DNA of 49,869 bases from Staphylococcus petrasii (GCF_002902565.1 NZ_PPRC01000128.1:23950-73818); one strand, 5' to 3'; numbered from the stretch's first letter, positions 32,355-40,127 are shown. Program-made: numbers and translations. The notes: generated by a model from the sequence alone, not told the origin.

Positions 32355-32597
32355 CTAGAACAAGAATTCATCTATTGTTGTCTGCTGTTGTAATTCTTCT
32401 TTTCTAAATAATTTATGCTTACGTTTCATCTTTGCTAACTCATATTTAGTCACAGATGCTTTAAAATGCTTATCACTCATTCCACCTTTATTAGCAAGAT
32501 AGAAAGTACCGTCATCTCTAGGTAGCACTCTCAACAAAGGCCAACCGTCACTTTCATATAATGTGTAAGCATTAGGTTGATTTTCTCTAAGTCCCAT
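32355..32597 (-). CDS. Hypothetical phage protein, 80 aa
   Basis: It begins MGLRENQPNAYTLYESDGWP and ends with a basic helix and Gln-rich tail (KKRKHKLFRKEELQQQTTID-like). Not recognised as a named family. The start lies inside the end of the preceding 54-aa gene (TATGGGACTTAG), so the two are coupled. Confidence 0.75.
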   Translation of the reverse strand: MGLRENQPNAYTLYESDGWPLLRVLPRDDGTFYLANKGGMSDKHFKASVTKYELAKMKRKHKLFRKEELQQQTTIDEFLF

Positions 32598-32751
32598 ATT
32601 CGACCACAGCCTCCCTTACACGACGTTCTGCAAGTTTCTGGAAGTATATATCCTCCAACTTGTCTTGGTCGCCCTGTGCGTATTCTATGAGTTTCTGAGT
32701 ATACACATCTGAACACTCAAGATTGAGTTTGATGTCGTCTATCGTCACCAT
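32587..32751 (-). CDS. Small hypothetical protein, 54 aa
   Basis: MVTIDDIKLNLECSDVYTQK then LIEYAQGDQDKLEDIYFQKL: acidic and helical. It overlaps the DnaC-like gene stop; ATG at 32751 or GTG at 32748 could serve as start. The overlap on both sides supports it as a real coupled gene. Confidence 0.7.
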   Translation of the reverse strand: MVTIDDIKLNLECSDVYTQKLIEYAQGDQDKLEDIYFQKLAERRVREAVVEYGT

Positions 32752-33515
32752 GCGTCACGTCCTCTGAAATCATCTCCTAGCACTCGAACCGTTCTTGCAT
32801 TTTGTTTCATACGTGAATTGATCCGTTGCCAGTTCATATTTTGATTTAATTCTTTGTCACTAAAGTTAGTAGTAAAGATGTTATTCTTACCTACTCTGTT
32901 ATCTACGATTGAAAATAGTTTGTTTAATGTGTGTTCAGTGTTTTCTACACCCACATCATCAAGTACAAGTAAATCTATGCTGCTTAATAGCTGTACGAGT
33001 TCATCTGTCGTTTCAGTAGCGTTGCGATTGTATGTTGCTTTAATGCGTTCCATTAACATTGGTATGTGCATGAACGCTACCGAATACCCTTGTTGCTTAA
33101 TTGCCTTTGCTATGGCATAGGCTAAATGGCTTTTTCCAGTACCATATGAGCCTTGCAATATTAATGACTTGGGTTCATCTACCGAAAAACCTTTAACGTA
33201 CTCAATAGCCGTACTCTTTGCATGTACTTGATGGTCATTTTGTGGTTGGTAACTGTTAACTGTTGCATCACGTAAAGACGCATTCACATTAGATTGGTTA
33301 AAGATGCGATTTAGATACTTTTGCTTTCTCTGTTGTTCAGCTTTTTTACCAGCAGCAATCATCGAGCAATCACAACCATGTCTAAACTCTTTTCCGTTAC
33401 TGAATTTGTAATAGTCGTAGGTATTACCACATCTTTCACATTTAAGATTATGTTCTTCTTCTACAATATTTTGATTAGGCTTGATATTCCTTGCTAAACT
33501 TCCTAATGATTGCAT
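32745..33515 (-). CDS. DnaC/IstB-like helicase loader ATPase, 256 aa
   Basis: It loads the host replicative helicase at the phage origin. An N-terminal Cys cluster (CERCG ... CDC) probably binds zinc. Walker A: GSYGTGKSHLAYAI (~125). Walker B: LLVLDDVGVE. Sensor region: NNIFTTNFSDKELNQNMNWQ with an Arg finger in RINSRMKQNARTV. No phage DnaB is present, so it must recruit the host helicase. TAGGAGTGATAAGAT precedes the ATG; it directly follows the initiator gene. Confidence 0.92.
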   Translation of the reverse strand: MQSLGSLARNIKPNQNIVEEEHNLKCERCGNTYDYYKFSNGKEFRHGCDCSMIAAGKKAEQQRKQKYLNRIFNQSNVNASLRDATVNSYQPQNDHQVHAKSTAIEYVKGFSVDEPKSLILQGSYGTGKSHLAYAIAKAIKQQGYSVAFMHIPMLMERIKATYNRNATETTDELVQLLSSIDLLVLDDVGVENTEHTLNKLFSIVDNRVGKNNIFTTNFSDKELNQNMNWQRINSRMKQNARTVRVLGDDFRGRDAW

Positions 33516-33527
33516 ATCTTATCACTC

Positions 33528-34241
33528 CTAGTCCCAATAACTTTCGTCATACTTCATTCTGTTTAGTTGATCCATGCCACTAGGTTGTAGTTCTTCGCTA
33601 AAGTCATTTAAATAACTTTCTTGAGATAAAAATGTTTTAGGATATTTTTGATATTGTTTATCGGTAATAGTTTTTAGATATTCTCTAGTACCGTTCATGA
33701 TAGTTTCAAATTCATGTTCCTTAAGCGCTGATTTGAATAAACTGAATGCCTTTTTCTTATCTAACTTTTTATCGTAAAGTTTCCACCATTCCTCAAAACG
33801 TTCACGCGTAACGTCAGTTGCGCTATTATCTGTTCTATTTATGTTATTTATACTTGTATTATTAATACTTGTAATATTCTCTTTAACATTTGTGATAATA
33901 GGGGTATCAACAGAATTGTTAATAGGGGTATTATCATTTGTGTTAATAGGTCTTAACATTTGTGTTAAGGGGTATAACTTTCTTTGTTTAATTTCATTAC
34001 CTTCTCGAATGATTTCAATATTGAGGTAACCTCTGTCTTTTAAGTTTGCTATCCTTCTTGATATTGTTACTTTAGTTACTTCGTACAATTTCGCGAAGTA
34101 ACCATTACTCGCTGTACAGTAACCATACTTATTACTTAACGAAGTAATCTCTGCAAATAGTAGCTTTTCGCTATCGGTTAGCCGATTATCATATCTTACG
34201 TTTGCAGTAATAATTGAGTAATAACTAGGTTGTTCACTCAT
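33528..34241 (-). CDS. Phage replication initiator (winged helix), 237 aa
   Basis: The N-terminal ~90 residues form a winged-helix domain (YFAKLYEVTKVTISRRIANL then KDRGYLNIEII). The middle is an Asn/Thr/Ile-rich linker encoded by the iteron repeats. The C-terminal domain (RFEEWWKLYDKKLDKKKAFS ... YPKTFLSQESYLNDF) resembles DnaD/phage replisome organiser tails. It should bind the origin inside its own gene and contact the downstream loader. ATG at 34241 follows GGGAGTGATAGCA; a GTG three codons earlier is also in frame. Confidence 0.87.
   Translation of the reverse strand: MSEQPSYYSIITANVRYDNRLTDSEKLLFAEITSLSNKYGYCTASNGYFAKLYEVTKVTISRRIANLKDRGYLNIEIIREGNEIKQRKLYPLTQMLRPINTNDNTPINNSVDTPIITNVKENITSINNTSINNINRTDNSATDVTRERFEEWWKLYDKKLDKKKAFSLFKSALKEHEFETIMNGTREYLKTITDKQYQKYPKTFLSQESYLNDFSEELQPSGMDQLNRMKYDESYWD
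33883..33968. repeat. Iterons within the initiator gene: probable replication origin
   Basis: Four 16-bp copies: 33883-33898, 33907-33922, 33931-33946 and 33953-33968, spaced 24, 24 and 22 bp. On the plus strand the consensus is TTAACATTTGTGTTAA with variants, followed by AGGGG in three copies. Each unit is itself an imperfect inverted repeat (TTAACA...TGTTAA). The position in the codons for the linker of the initiator, just upstream of an AT-rich stretch (33840-33880), matches the usual origin site in Gram-positive temperate phages. Confidence 0.8.
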
Positions 34242-34476
34242 TGCTATCACTCCCGTACAATATCCACTCTGGCGTAGTGTTGAATTCCTCTGCCATTTTT
34301 CTTATTGTTTTCATTGGTGGTAACTGCGCTCTGTTTTCCCAACGACACACAGCTAATCGTCCTACACCTAAACGCTCACCAAATTCAGATTGGAGCATAT
34401 TAGCATCTAATCTTATTTCATTTATGCGTTGAGCAATTTTCATTCTATCCTCTGGTCTAATCATTATTGATCGCAT
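34234..34476 (-). CDS. XRE-family helix-turn-helix protein, 80 aa
   Basis: A full XRE HTH domain: IAQRINEIRLDANMLQSEFG, then ERLGVGRLAVCRWENRAQLP and TIRKMAEEFNTTPEWILYG. It is embedded in the replication module, between the HNH nuclease and initiator genes, so it may regulate early or replication genes. AAAGGAGAG lies 7-8 nt before the ATG at 34476, which overlaps the HNH gene. Confidence 0.85.
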   Translation of the reverse strand: MRSIMIRPEDRMKIAQRINEIRLDANMLQSEFGERLGVGRLAVCRWENRAQLPPMKTIRKMAEEFNTTPEWILYGSDSNE

Positions 34477-35143
34477 TTATTTTCTCTCCTTTCAGCATTC
34501 TGTTTAGTCTGTCATCTACTTTGATCCAGCTATCCTGTAAGATATATTTCTCATCAAAAGACTTAACGCCTATGTTGTGCTGTTCGGAATGATGTTCTCT
34601 GCATAAAGCTAATACTTCATAATCGTAATGCTGCATCTTCTTACGGTTAGCACCACGACCTATTGCGTAGTGATGTGCAAGGTCAGCACCACTCTTACCA
34701 CATAGTACACAATTACGATTGACTGTTGCCCAATACAACATAGATTTATCGCCGCTTAATAGCTTGCTTGTCTCAACCCTCATAGGTATTTGATGATGAA
34801 ACATAAAAGCTATAATTAACTCTATTAGTTCTCTCGCTATTCTCATCGAACAGTTACTTAAACTTATTTCGTTATAACCATTCATTATTTCCAATTCTGC
34901 TTGAAACCTTTTCCTTAATGATTCGACAGGCTCTCCCCAGTGCAATTCAATATCTCTACACATCGCAAATATCTTTTTACGTTGCTCTATCGATAACTTT
35001 TTATTATCCGGAACTTCGACCTCTGCATTAAGTGAGTAGCCATTTTCTAATAAATCAATATGACTTTGTTCTAATTCAACACCAGTAGCAACGACGGAAT
35101 AAGTACCGTCGTTATCTCGCTGGTATCTTGTAATGCGTTGCAT
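34457..35143 (-). CDS. Putative HNH nuclease of the phage recombination module, 228 aa
   Basis: The C-terminal part holds the HNHc_6-type motif: CVLCGKSGADLAHHYAIGRG and EVLALCREHHSEQHNIG, with Cys/His metal ligands. The N-terminal half has helical DUF-like segments (QRKKIFAMCRDIELHWGEPV). Such proteins sit between the ssDNA-binding protein and initiator genes in many staphylococcal phages and are thought to work in recombination. The exact substrate is not known. Confidence 0.87.
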   Translation of the reverse strand: MQRITRYQRDNDGTYSVVATGVELEQSHIDLLENGYSLNAEVEVPDNKKLSIEQRKKIFAMCRDIELHWGEPVESLRKRFQAELEIMNGYNEISLSNCSMRIARELIELIIAFMFHHQIPMRVETSKLLSGDKSMLYWATVNRNCVLCGKSGADLAHHYAIGRGANRKKMQHYDYEVLALCREHHSEQHNIGVKSFDEKYILQDSWIKVDDRLNRMLKGEKINAINND

Positions 35144-35154
35144 TTAATCACATC

Positions 35155-35700
35155 CTAGAATGCTAAATCATCTTCATACCCTAATGGGTCACTGTTACCA
35201 AACGGGTTATCTTGGTTTGTCATTGGCGTTTGTTGTGAATTGCTTTTTTCTTCAGCTTTTTGCTTTTCGGTTTTAGGAATCGGTTTATTAATTATTCCTT
35301 CTCCATTTTTATAAGGTTTAATAAATGAAAAATCAGTGAAATATTTACCTTCATCTTTATTGAATTTCCATTTCAAAACTAAATGACATGGTTTTCCAAT
35401 TAATTCGTTAGTATCAAAGTCTAAACTTGGAAGATTTAATTTAATGCCTAATCTAGTTAGTAGTTCTATCAATTGTTTTTCTTGGAAATCATATTTGTAA
35501 GGTGGAACAAATTGATTGTGTTTGTATTGTTTACCTTCATCATTTTCGAATACGATTGTAAAATATCTATTCTCTCTATCATTAAATTCAATATTTTTAA
35601 CTTTTACTGTGAATTCTCCAGCTTGAAAACCTGTTGTACCGTTATAGAACTTTTCTTGATTTGTTTCTTTAATATATTGAGCTTGTCCTGAAATTTTCAT
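35155..35700 (-). CDS. DUF669-type ssDNA-binding protein, 181 aa
   Basis: It starts MKISGQAQYIKETNQEKFYN and has an OB-fold-like beta-rich body (FTVKVKNIEFNDRENRYFTI). The C-terminus is disordered, Gln/Asn-rich, and ends GYEDDLAF, an acidic tip like that of SSB proteins. Paired with the Sak4-like ATPase directly upstream, it fits the single-strand binding partner of the annealing system. AAGGACGG precedes the ATG. Confidence 0.83.
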   Translation of the reverse strand: MKISGQAQYIKETNQEKFYNGTTGFQAGEFTVKVKNIEFNDRENRYFTIVFENDEGKQYKHNQFVPPYKYDFQEKQLIELLTRLGIKLNLPSLDFDTNELIGKPCHLVLKWKFNKDEGKYFTDFSFIKPYKNGEGIINKPIPKTEKQKAEEKSNSQQTPMTNQDNPFGNSDPLGYEDDLAF

Positions 35701-35726
35701 AATTGATTACCGTCCTTTAAGTTTTT

Positions 35727-36506
35727 TTAGTTTCCGTTTCTGATTGCTTCAACTACGTCTGTAATACTAGGGTTGATAAAACGTTTATCGCTTATAGTGA
35801 TATTGCTTGCATGTCTAATTTTTGTTTCAAATAGGCTTGAGGGTTCAGCGTTTAATACATATTGATAAGTCTTTTCGCCATTTTGCTCATGTTCTTCGAT
35901 TGTCATTCTAGCTAGCACATCTGATTGACTGATGACTGCTTTTTTTATCTGTTCTTGCGCCTCAATCGTGATTATCGGGTTGATCGTGCTACCTTCATCA
36001 TCTTTATCCTTGTTGATACCTTCATGACCACTTATCGCTAAATGGAATTGGTACTTCTCTTGCAGCTTTGAAATAAATCGATAAATATGAACAATGCGAC
36101 TAGCACATTCGCCCCAATCGTTAAACGTTGGCTTGCGTGATTTACCTTCCATGATGTCGTCTATTGTGATGTCACGTAGTTTTTGAATGGTTTCAATCAC
36201 AACAACATCAATTTGCTTACCGTTATCTCTAAGTTGTTGTAAGATTGCAGGTAAGTTTTTGATGATTGCTGCAAAGTGTTTGTAGCTCTGAATTGGAACC
36301 ACTGCGCCATCTTCAGTAACTGTTGTTCCGTCCTCGTTAATATCAAGTACAAGTGCGTTATTATCTTTAGTTAAGAATGTTGTTTTGCCAGTTCCGAATT
36401 TGCCGTATATAGCGAATTTGTAGAACTTATTAGCGTTTTGCTTACTAATATCTTTAATACCTAGTTGTTTTAAAATGTCTGGTTGTTCTTGTGTTTGTTC
36501 AGTCAT
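35727..36506 (-). CDS. Sak4-like recombination ATPase, 259 aa
   Basis: A RecA-like P-loop protein: KFAIYGKFGTGKTTFLTKD (Walker A near residue 45), LVLDINEDG, and DVVVIETIQKLRD as Walker B. The C-terminal part matches AAA_24/Sak4 single-strand annealing ATPases of staphylococcal phages. It works with the downstream ssDNA-binding protein in phage recombination. ATG at 36506 follows GAGGAGGTC; it overlaps the DUF2483 stop. Confidence 0.88.
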   Translation of the reverse strand: MTEQTQEQPDILKQLGIKDISKQNANKFYKFAIYGKFGTGKTTFLTKDNNALVLDINEDGTTVTEDGAVVPIQSYKHFAAIIKNLPAILQQLRDNGKQIDVVVIETIQKLRDITIDDIMEGKSRKPTFNDWGECASRIVHIYRFISKLQEKYQFHLAISGHEGINKDKDDEGSTINPIITIEAQEQIKKAVISQSDVLARMTIEEHEQNGEKTYQYVLNAEPSSLFETKIRHASNITISDKRFINPSITDVVEAIRNGN

Positions 36507-36723
36507 CAAAATTGACCTCCTCATAATCAACGGTTTCTGTTACCGTCTTTTTTATCGCTATGTGATGTGTCATATCTATGCTTGCGTTATCCCAACCACT
36601 AAACTCTCTAGCGTCACTGCGTGCAGTAGAGTATTTAATAGTGTCGTTTTGTTCAGTCGGTTTATTAATTACATATAAATCTTCTCTTTTATGCTTGATG
36701 AGATACTTAACTGTTTGCGACAT
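36499..36723 (-). CDS. DUF2483 phage protein, 74 aa
   Basis: MSQTVKYLIKHKREDLYVIN then IKYSTARSDAREFSGWDNAS followed by HIAIKKTVTETVDYEEV match the DUF2483 family of small staphylococcal phage early proteins. Unknown function. It overlaps both neighbours by a few bases. Confidence 0.83.
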   Translation of the reverse strand: MSQTVKYLIKHKREDLYVINKPTEQNDTIKYSTARSDAREFSGWDNASIDMTHHIAIKKTVTETVDYEEVNFDD

Positions 36724-36940
36724 TTATCATCGCCTCCAGTTTTCTGCGGTCTGCTTCTAATTCTGCTAAGCGTGATGATTGACCGTTATTTAATATGAGT
36801 AGGTCGTCGATATATTCCAGTGCGTTATCTAGTTGGTTGTTTGAGTACTCGAGCATAGCTTCCAATTTTTTTACTCTGTCTTTAGCTACTAAAAATTCGA
36901 TAAACTCTTTCTCTCCTACTTTGATATATGGCTCTTGCAT
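36707..36940 (-). CDS. Coiled-coil early protein, 77 aa
   Basis: MQEPYIKVGEKEFIEFLVAK followed by a long coiled coil (VKKLEAMLEYSNNQLDNALE ... RLAELEADRRKLEAMIN). GGAGGTAGTCAAGA precedes the ATG. No named family recognised. It is the first gene of the run into the recombination module. The 87 bp upstream (36941-37027) contain no ORF and may hold a promoter. Confidence 0.75.
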   Translation of the reverse strand: MQEPYIKVGEKEFIEFLVAKDRVKKLEAMLEYSNNQLDNALEYIDDLLILNNGQSSRLAELEADRRKLEAMINVANS

Positions 36941-37027
36941 TCTTGACTACCTCCACATAATGTTTTATTTTTAAGTTAGTAAAATTTCACAAATACTTAG
37001 TGTTGACTGGTCGTTTTGCAGAACGTA

Positions 37028-37198
37028 TCAGTCTTTTATTTTGTCGAACTCTTTATCGAAATAGATAAATACACCTACACCGATGAACAGCGCATATGCT
37101 AGTGCGTCAGTTACAAATACGTTAATAGTCATTAATATGATTGTGACTAGAACTGCTACCAGCAATGCTATGATGAAACTCACTTCTGCGTACGACAT
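37028..37198 (-). CDS. Two-helix membrane protein, DUF1270-like, 56 aa
   Basis: Two transmembrane helices (SFIIALLVAVLVTIILMTI and DALAYALFIGVGVFIYF) and a charged tail (DKEFDKIKD). Layout and size match the DUF1270 proteins encoded at this place in S. aureus phages. GGAGGTGGTTAA precedes the ATG. Function unknown. Confidence 0.8.
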   Translation of the reverse strand: MSYAEVSFIIALLVAVLVTIILMTINVFVTDALAYALFIGVGVFIYFDKEFDKIKD

Positions 37199-37209
37199 TT
37201 AACCACCTC

Positions 37210-37443
37210 CTAATAAAGTTTGACCGAATGCAACATTTCAATACGCATTTTTAAGGCTCTCTGTGACGTTGGTGTATCCCTCAAGCACTGTAATAACGTC
37301 TTGTTGTGACCTTCGTGAAAGTAATCGTCAATTTCGATTGGATATTGACCAAATAAGTCTGTTGCTGCATTCTCTATTAATTCAGGTGCTTTGTATGGGT
37401 TAGTTTGTGTTAGATGTGCGATAAGTAATTGTTTGTTATTCAT
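37210..37443 (-). CDS. Hypothetical early protein, 77 aa
   Basis: MNNKQLLIAHLTQTNPYKAP then helical segments to HSVKLY. The ATG at 37443 follows GAGGAGGTGGATCTA; an upstream in-frame start has a worse context. Not recognised. Confidence 0.7.
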   Translation of the reverse strand: MNNKQLLIAHLTQTNPYKAPELIENAATDLFGQYPIEIDDYFHEGHNKTLLQCLRDTPTSQRALKMRIEMLHSVKLY

Positions 37444-37456
37444 TAGATCCACCTCC

Positions 37457-37663
37457 TCATAAACTAGCTTCGTTAACCATCAAATTATTTTCGATAAACT
37501 CTAATGCTGGCTTAACTTTGATGTAGCGTTTACGACTATCTTCAAATTTGTATATAAATTTTTTGAACTGTTGATTAGATGCTACTTTCTTTTCAAAATC
37601 GTCTTTGGATAAACCACTGATTTTTACGAACTCTTTAACGTCTGCAAAACCGATGTATTCCAT
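37457..37663 (-). CDS. DUF771-like early DNA-binding protein, 68 aa
   Basis: YIGFADVKEFVKISGLSKDD then KRYIKVKPALEFIENNLM resemble DUF771/excisionase-like winged helix proteins. AAAGGAGTGATTTT lies before the ATG at 37663. A divergent plus-strand gene starts 55 bp away, so this gap (37664-37718) is a two-way promoter region with TATAAT on the plus strand at 37683. Confidence 0.7.
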   Translation of the reverse strand: MEYIGFADVKEFVKISGLSKDDFEKKVASNQQFKKFIYKFEDSRKRYIKVKPALEFIENNLMVNEASL

Positions 37664-37718
37664 TAAAATCACTCCTTTCGTGTATAATTTGGTTATCAAC
37701 CTAAGGAGGTGGATAACT

Positions 37719-37910
37719 ATGTCTGAATTATCTATTGAGCAACGCGCCCATGATTTAGCTTTAATGAGAGTTAAGATCGAGGCTGAAAAAGAATTAATGG
37801 AAAATCCTAGTCCAACAATCGATTTAGTCAATGATTACGCAAAATATTATTACGAATTAAAAAGAAATCTTGATAAACTTTCTAACGAAATTCCAGATTT
37901 ATTTTCTTAG
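37719..37910 (+). CDS. Small counter-oriented protein, 63 aa
   Basis: MSELSIEQRAHDLALMRVKI, acidic and helical. AAGGAGGTGG lies 8 nt before the ATG, and TATAAT at 37683-37688 is a likely -10. It is the only plus-strand gene within the lytic half; small genes of this kind (ERAHDxAL motif) are known in staphylococcal phages at this place. Its 3' end overlaps the hydrophobic peptide gene at 37882-37995 in antisense. Function unknown. Confidence 0.75.
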   Translation: MSELSIEQRAHDLALMRVKIEAEKELMENPSPTIDLVNDYAKYYYELKRNLDKLSNEIPDLFS

Positions 37911-37995
37911 GTCTTGAGTAATTCTCAATCTTTACAACCTTCCACGTCACAACTGCCATTGTGATGAGGAGGGTTGTTTTGTATAAAATGTTCAT
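37882..37995 (-). CDS. Fst-like small hydrophobic peptide, 37 aa
   Basis: MNILYKTTLLITMAVVTWKV followed by VKIENYSRPKKINLEFR: a single transmembrane helix with a basic C-terminus, the layout of Fst/TxpA-type type I toxins, and close to an unnamed family in staphylococcal phages. AAAGGAGG lies 6-7 nt before the ATG. A perfect hairpin (38013-38035) sits right in front of the ribosome site. Its 3' end overlaps the plus-strand 63-aa gene by 29 bp. Toxin function is inference. Confidence 0.65.
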   Translation of the reverse strand: MNILYKTTLLITMAVVTWKVVKIENYSRPKKINLEFR

Positions 37996-38012
37996 GTTTT
38001 GCCTCCTTTATC

Positions 38013-38035
38013 AGAGGTGGTCAGACACCACCTCT
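38013..38035 (-). promoter_or_regulatory. 9-bp perfect hairpin upstream of the hydrophobic peptide gene
   Basis: agaggtggt, 5-nt loop, accacctct. It ends 3-4 nt before the GGAGG site in the minus-strand mRNA, and an alternative pairing (accac with gtggt at 38037-38041) exists. No U-run follows, so translational control or RNA protection is more likely than termination. Confidence 0.55.
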
Positions 38036-38079
38036 TGTGGTATGATTAAATTGTTAATATTTACTCGTTGGCTGCTTAT

Positions 38080-38916
38080 TTAGCGGTCTTTTTTTGCCCA
38101 GTCTTTTTTGGGGTTATCAATAATCAATTCACCGTTGTTTTTAACGTAGTATTCAATGAAAGAAGGACTATCTTGTGTTAATTTGTCATTATATTTATCA
38201 ATAAACTCTTTCAATGCTTCAGAAAGGTTGTAACCTTTAACTCTTAAATCATCGTCAAATTTCTTTTGTAACACTTTTCGTATTAATCTATCTCCATCAA
38301 AACCATCAATTCTAAATAACGAATACAATGCTAATGCCACTTTCGTTCTTTTAGGTGTATTAGTTTCATTTCTAAACTTTTCATAATACTTTAAGAAATT
38401 AAGTGTTTCTTCAAAATTAATAAATTCAAATTCTCCTGATTTTATAAGTTCAGTAACACCTGTGGCAGTAGTGTTGTTTCTTGCGACTGAAATAACTACT
38501 GTGGTACCCGCATACTTTTTATTAAGTAAATTCAAAAGTGACACATATTCCTCAGAACCTTGATTTGCATAACTCTCGATAAAGTTAAGTAAACTCCATG
38601 GTCTTTGAGTTGTATTCATACGCACAATATCGTGTTCAGTTAGTCCTGGTTTAACAATGTATTCAATTGGTACTCCAGCTTTTTTTGCATGCTCTAATCT
38701 ATGTTGACCGTCAATAACAACCATGTATTCGTTCACAATTATCGGACTAATAAAGCCTTCTTTCGCTTGTTTCAGCATTTCATCTGTAAAAAGAATATTC
38801 CTGTTAAATTTAGTGAATTTGAACATATCTAAATCGTCCGTTTTATACACTTCGTTTACTGGTAAATTCATTGTGTTTTGTTCAAATGCTTCTCCGTTAA
38901 TATCTACTCGTTTCAT
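38080..38916 (-). CDS. ParB/sulfiredoxin-like nuclease-fold protein, 278 aa
   Basis: ISPIIVNEYMVVIDGQHRLE followed by HAKKAGVPIEYIVKPG is the ParB N-terminal-like core (DGQHR box), and MNTTQRPWSLLNFIESYANQ follows. The C-terminal half is helical and unrecognised. It is cotranscribed with the DUF3102 gene, with which it may work; both occupy the place where other phages carry an antirepressor. Possible roles are DNA binding or partition-like regulation; not shown. Confidence 0.8.
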   Translation of the reverse strand: MKRVDINGEAFEQNTMNLPVNEVYKTDDLDMFKFTKFNRNILFTDEMLKQAKEGFISPIIVNEYMVVIDGQHRLEHAKKAGVPIEYIVKPGLTEHDIVRMNTTQRPWSLLNFIESYANQGSEEYVSLLNLLNKKYAGTTVVISVARNNTTATGVTELIKSGEFEFINFEETLNFLKYYEKFRNETNTPKRTKVALALYSLFRIDGFDGDRLIRKVLQKKFDDDLRVKGYNLSEALKEFIDKYNDKLTQDSPSFIEYYVKNNGELIIDNPKKDWAKKDR

Positions 38917-38919
38917 AAT

Positions 38920-39720
38920 TTATTGCTCCTTTAACTTTTTAATAATTTCTTCTAATTTGTTTATTACTTCTTTTTCATTAATATGATTTTTATAATTTTG
39001 TATAAATAGTTCTGATGGTTCTAAGATTTTCAATAATATCGGCGTATAATCTTGGTTATCATTTTCTTTAGTGAAAGTTGCTGCATTACTAGGTTGATCC
39101 ATCATATCTTTAACTTCATTTCTAAAGTCATCTGCCAGATTTTTATAGTATTCACGTTCACTTTCAAGATGTTCATTCATATTTTTTATACTTTGGTAAT
39201 CTTCTGGCTCCATATACTTCTTAATTACTTCTGGCTCTCTATTCTCTGCGTCCTCTAGTTGTTTCTTCGCAATTTCTTCTGAACGTTGTGCTTGTTCTAC
39301 TTGAGATTGGAGTTGAGTATTTTTTTCTTCTTGTTCTTTTAATTTTCGTTTAAATTCTTGTCTTTCATTTACCGTCATTTCGTAAGTGTTTTTCATTTCA
39401 CCAGAACTGACTTTATGTTCTTTTTCTCTTTCTTCTTCTGGTATTGTTGCAATTTGATACAAAGCTCTTATCCCTAAATGTTGCACCGGTGCAACATTTG
39501 AACCTAATTCTCTTGATATTTTCATGGATTTAGCTGCAAAAGTACGTTCAATACCTATTTTTTCTAACCACTTACCAAACTCTCCATGCGCTAAGTCATT
39601 CTCTTTAACGTGTTTCAATCTTCGACCAATCTCGAAAATAGATTGACCAGCGATGTTTTGATAGCTTTTGATTTCAGTTTCAATTGTGGTTAGGTCATTA
39701 CTTAGTTGTAATTCGTTCAA
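38920..39720 (-). CDS. DUF3102 protein, 266 aa
   Basis: The N-terminal ~100 residues (IFEIGRRLKHVKENDLAHGE then FGKWLEKIGIERTFAAKSMK) match DUF3102, a domain with ParB-like/Kor-like helical features seen in phage and plasmid regulators. A long coiled coil follows (QEFKRKLKEQEEKNTQLQSQ). The start is TTG at 39720 with GGAAAGGGG upstream. Possibly an early regulator; no direct evidence. Confidence 0.82.
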   Translation of the reverse strand: MNELQLSNDLTTIETEIKSYQNIAGQSIFEIGRRLKHVKENDLAHGEFGKWLEKIGIERTFAAKSMKISRELGSNVAPVQHLGIRALYQIATIPEEEREKEHKVSSGEMKNTYEMTVNERQEFKRKLKEQEEKNTQLQSQVEQAQRSEEIAKKQLEDAENREPEVIKKYMEPEDYQSIKNMNEHLESEREYYKNLADDFRNEVKDMMDQPSNAATFTKENDNQDYTPILLKILEPSELFIQNYKNHINEKEVINKLEEIIKKLKEQ

Positions 39721-39763
39721 ATGTTTTTGCCCCTTTCCGACTACACTTAAAGTGAATTCGAGA

Positions 39764-39976
39764 TTAAATTTTTTTGCTAACTCTTAATAAGTCAGCATTA
39801 ATACCGTAGATGTAAGCCAATGCATATACAACCATACTTTTAGGCACTACATCACCTTTTTCCCACGCAATATATTGAGCTCTTGAAACGCCTAGCTTAT
39901 CAGCTATTTGCTCTTGTGTATAGTTAAATTCGTTTCTTGCGCCCTTCAGAGAAAAAGTCTCAATCGTGTCTGTCAT
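39764..39976 (-). CDS. cro: Cro-like XRE repressor, 70 aa
   Basis: A single XRE helix-turn-helix: GARNEFNYTQEQIADKLGVS then RAQYIAWEKGDVVPKSMVV. It is the first gene of the lytic operon, divergent from the lysogenic repressor, the classical Cro place. The promoter TTGACA-17-TAAATT at 40006-40034 drives it. GGGAGGTGACAAC precedes the ATG. Confidence 0.9.
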   Translation of the reverse strand: MTDTIETFSLKGARNEFNYTQEQIADKLGVSRAQYIAWEKGDVVPKSMVVYALAYIYGINADLLRVSKKI

Positions 39977-40005
39977 GTTGTCACCTCCCTGTAAGGTATG
40001 TACCT

Positions 40006-40092
40006 AATTTACTACACTAAAAGTAAAGTGTCAACACATTAAGTAAACTTTTTATAAAAATACTTTACTTTTTGTAAACTTTTTAATATAAT
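40006..40092. promoter_or_regulatory. Genetic switch: divergent promoters with four operator half-sites
   Basis: Lytic promoter (minus): TTGACA (40029-40034), 17 bp, TAAATT (40006-40011). Lysogenic promoter (plus): TTTACT (40064-40069), 17 bp, TATAAT (40087-40092). The motif AAGTAAA(G/C)T occurs at 40021-40029 and 40041-40049, inverted at 40062-40070, and as TTGTAAACT at 40072-40080. The first overlaps the lytic -35; the third and fourth lie on the lysogenic -35 and spacer. This is a compact switch for the repressor and Cro. Confidence 0.85.
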
Positions 40093-40127
40093 TTAGACAA
40101 CACTTAAATAAGAAGAGAGGCAACCAA

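Noticed and set aside
32531..32716. 61-codon minus-strand ORF rich in Cys/Gly
   Set aside because: It is a shadow frame of two overlapping small genes (32355-32597 and 32587-32751) that have better starts.
34457..35143. HNH protein as a homing endonuclease of the intron
   Set aside because: It is free-standing in the recombination module of many related phages without introns, so a homing role has no direct support.
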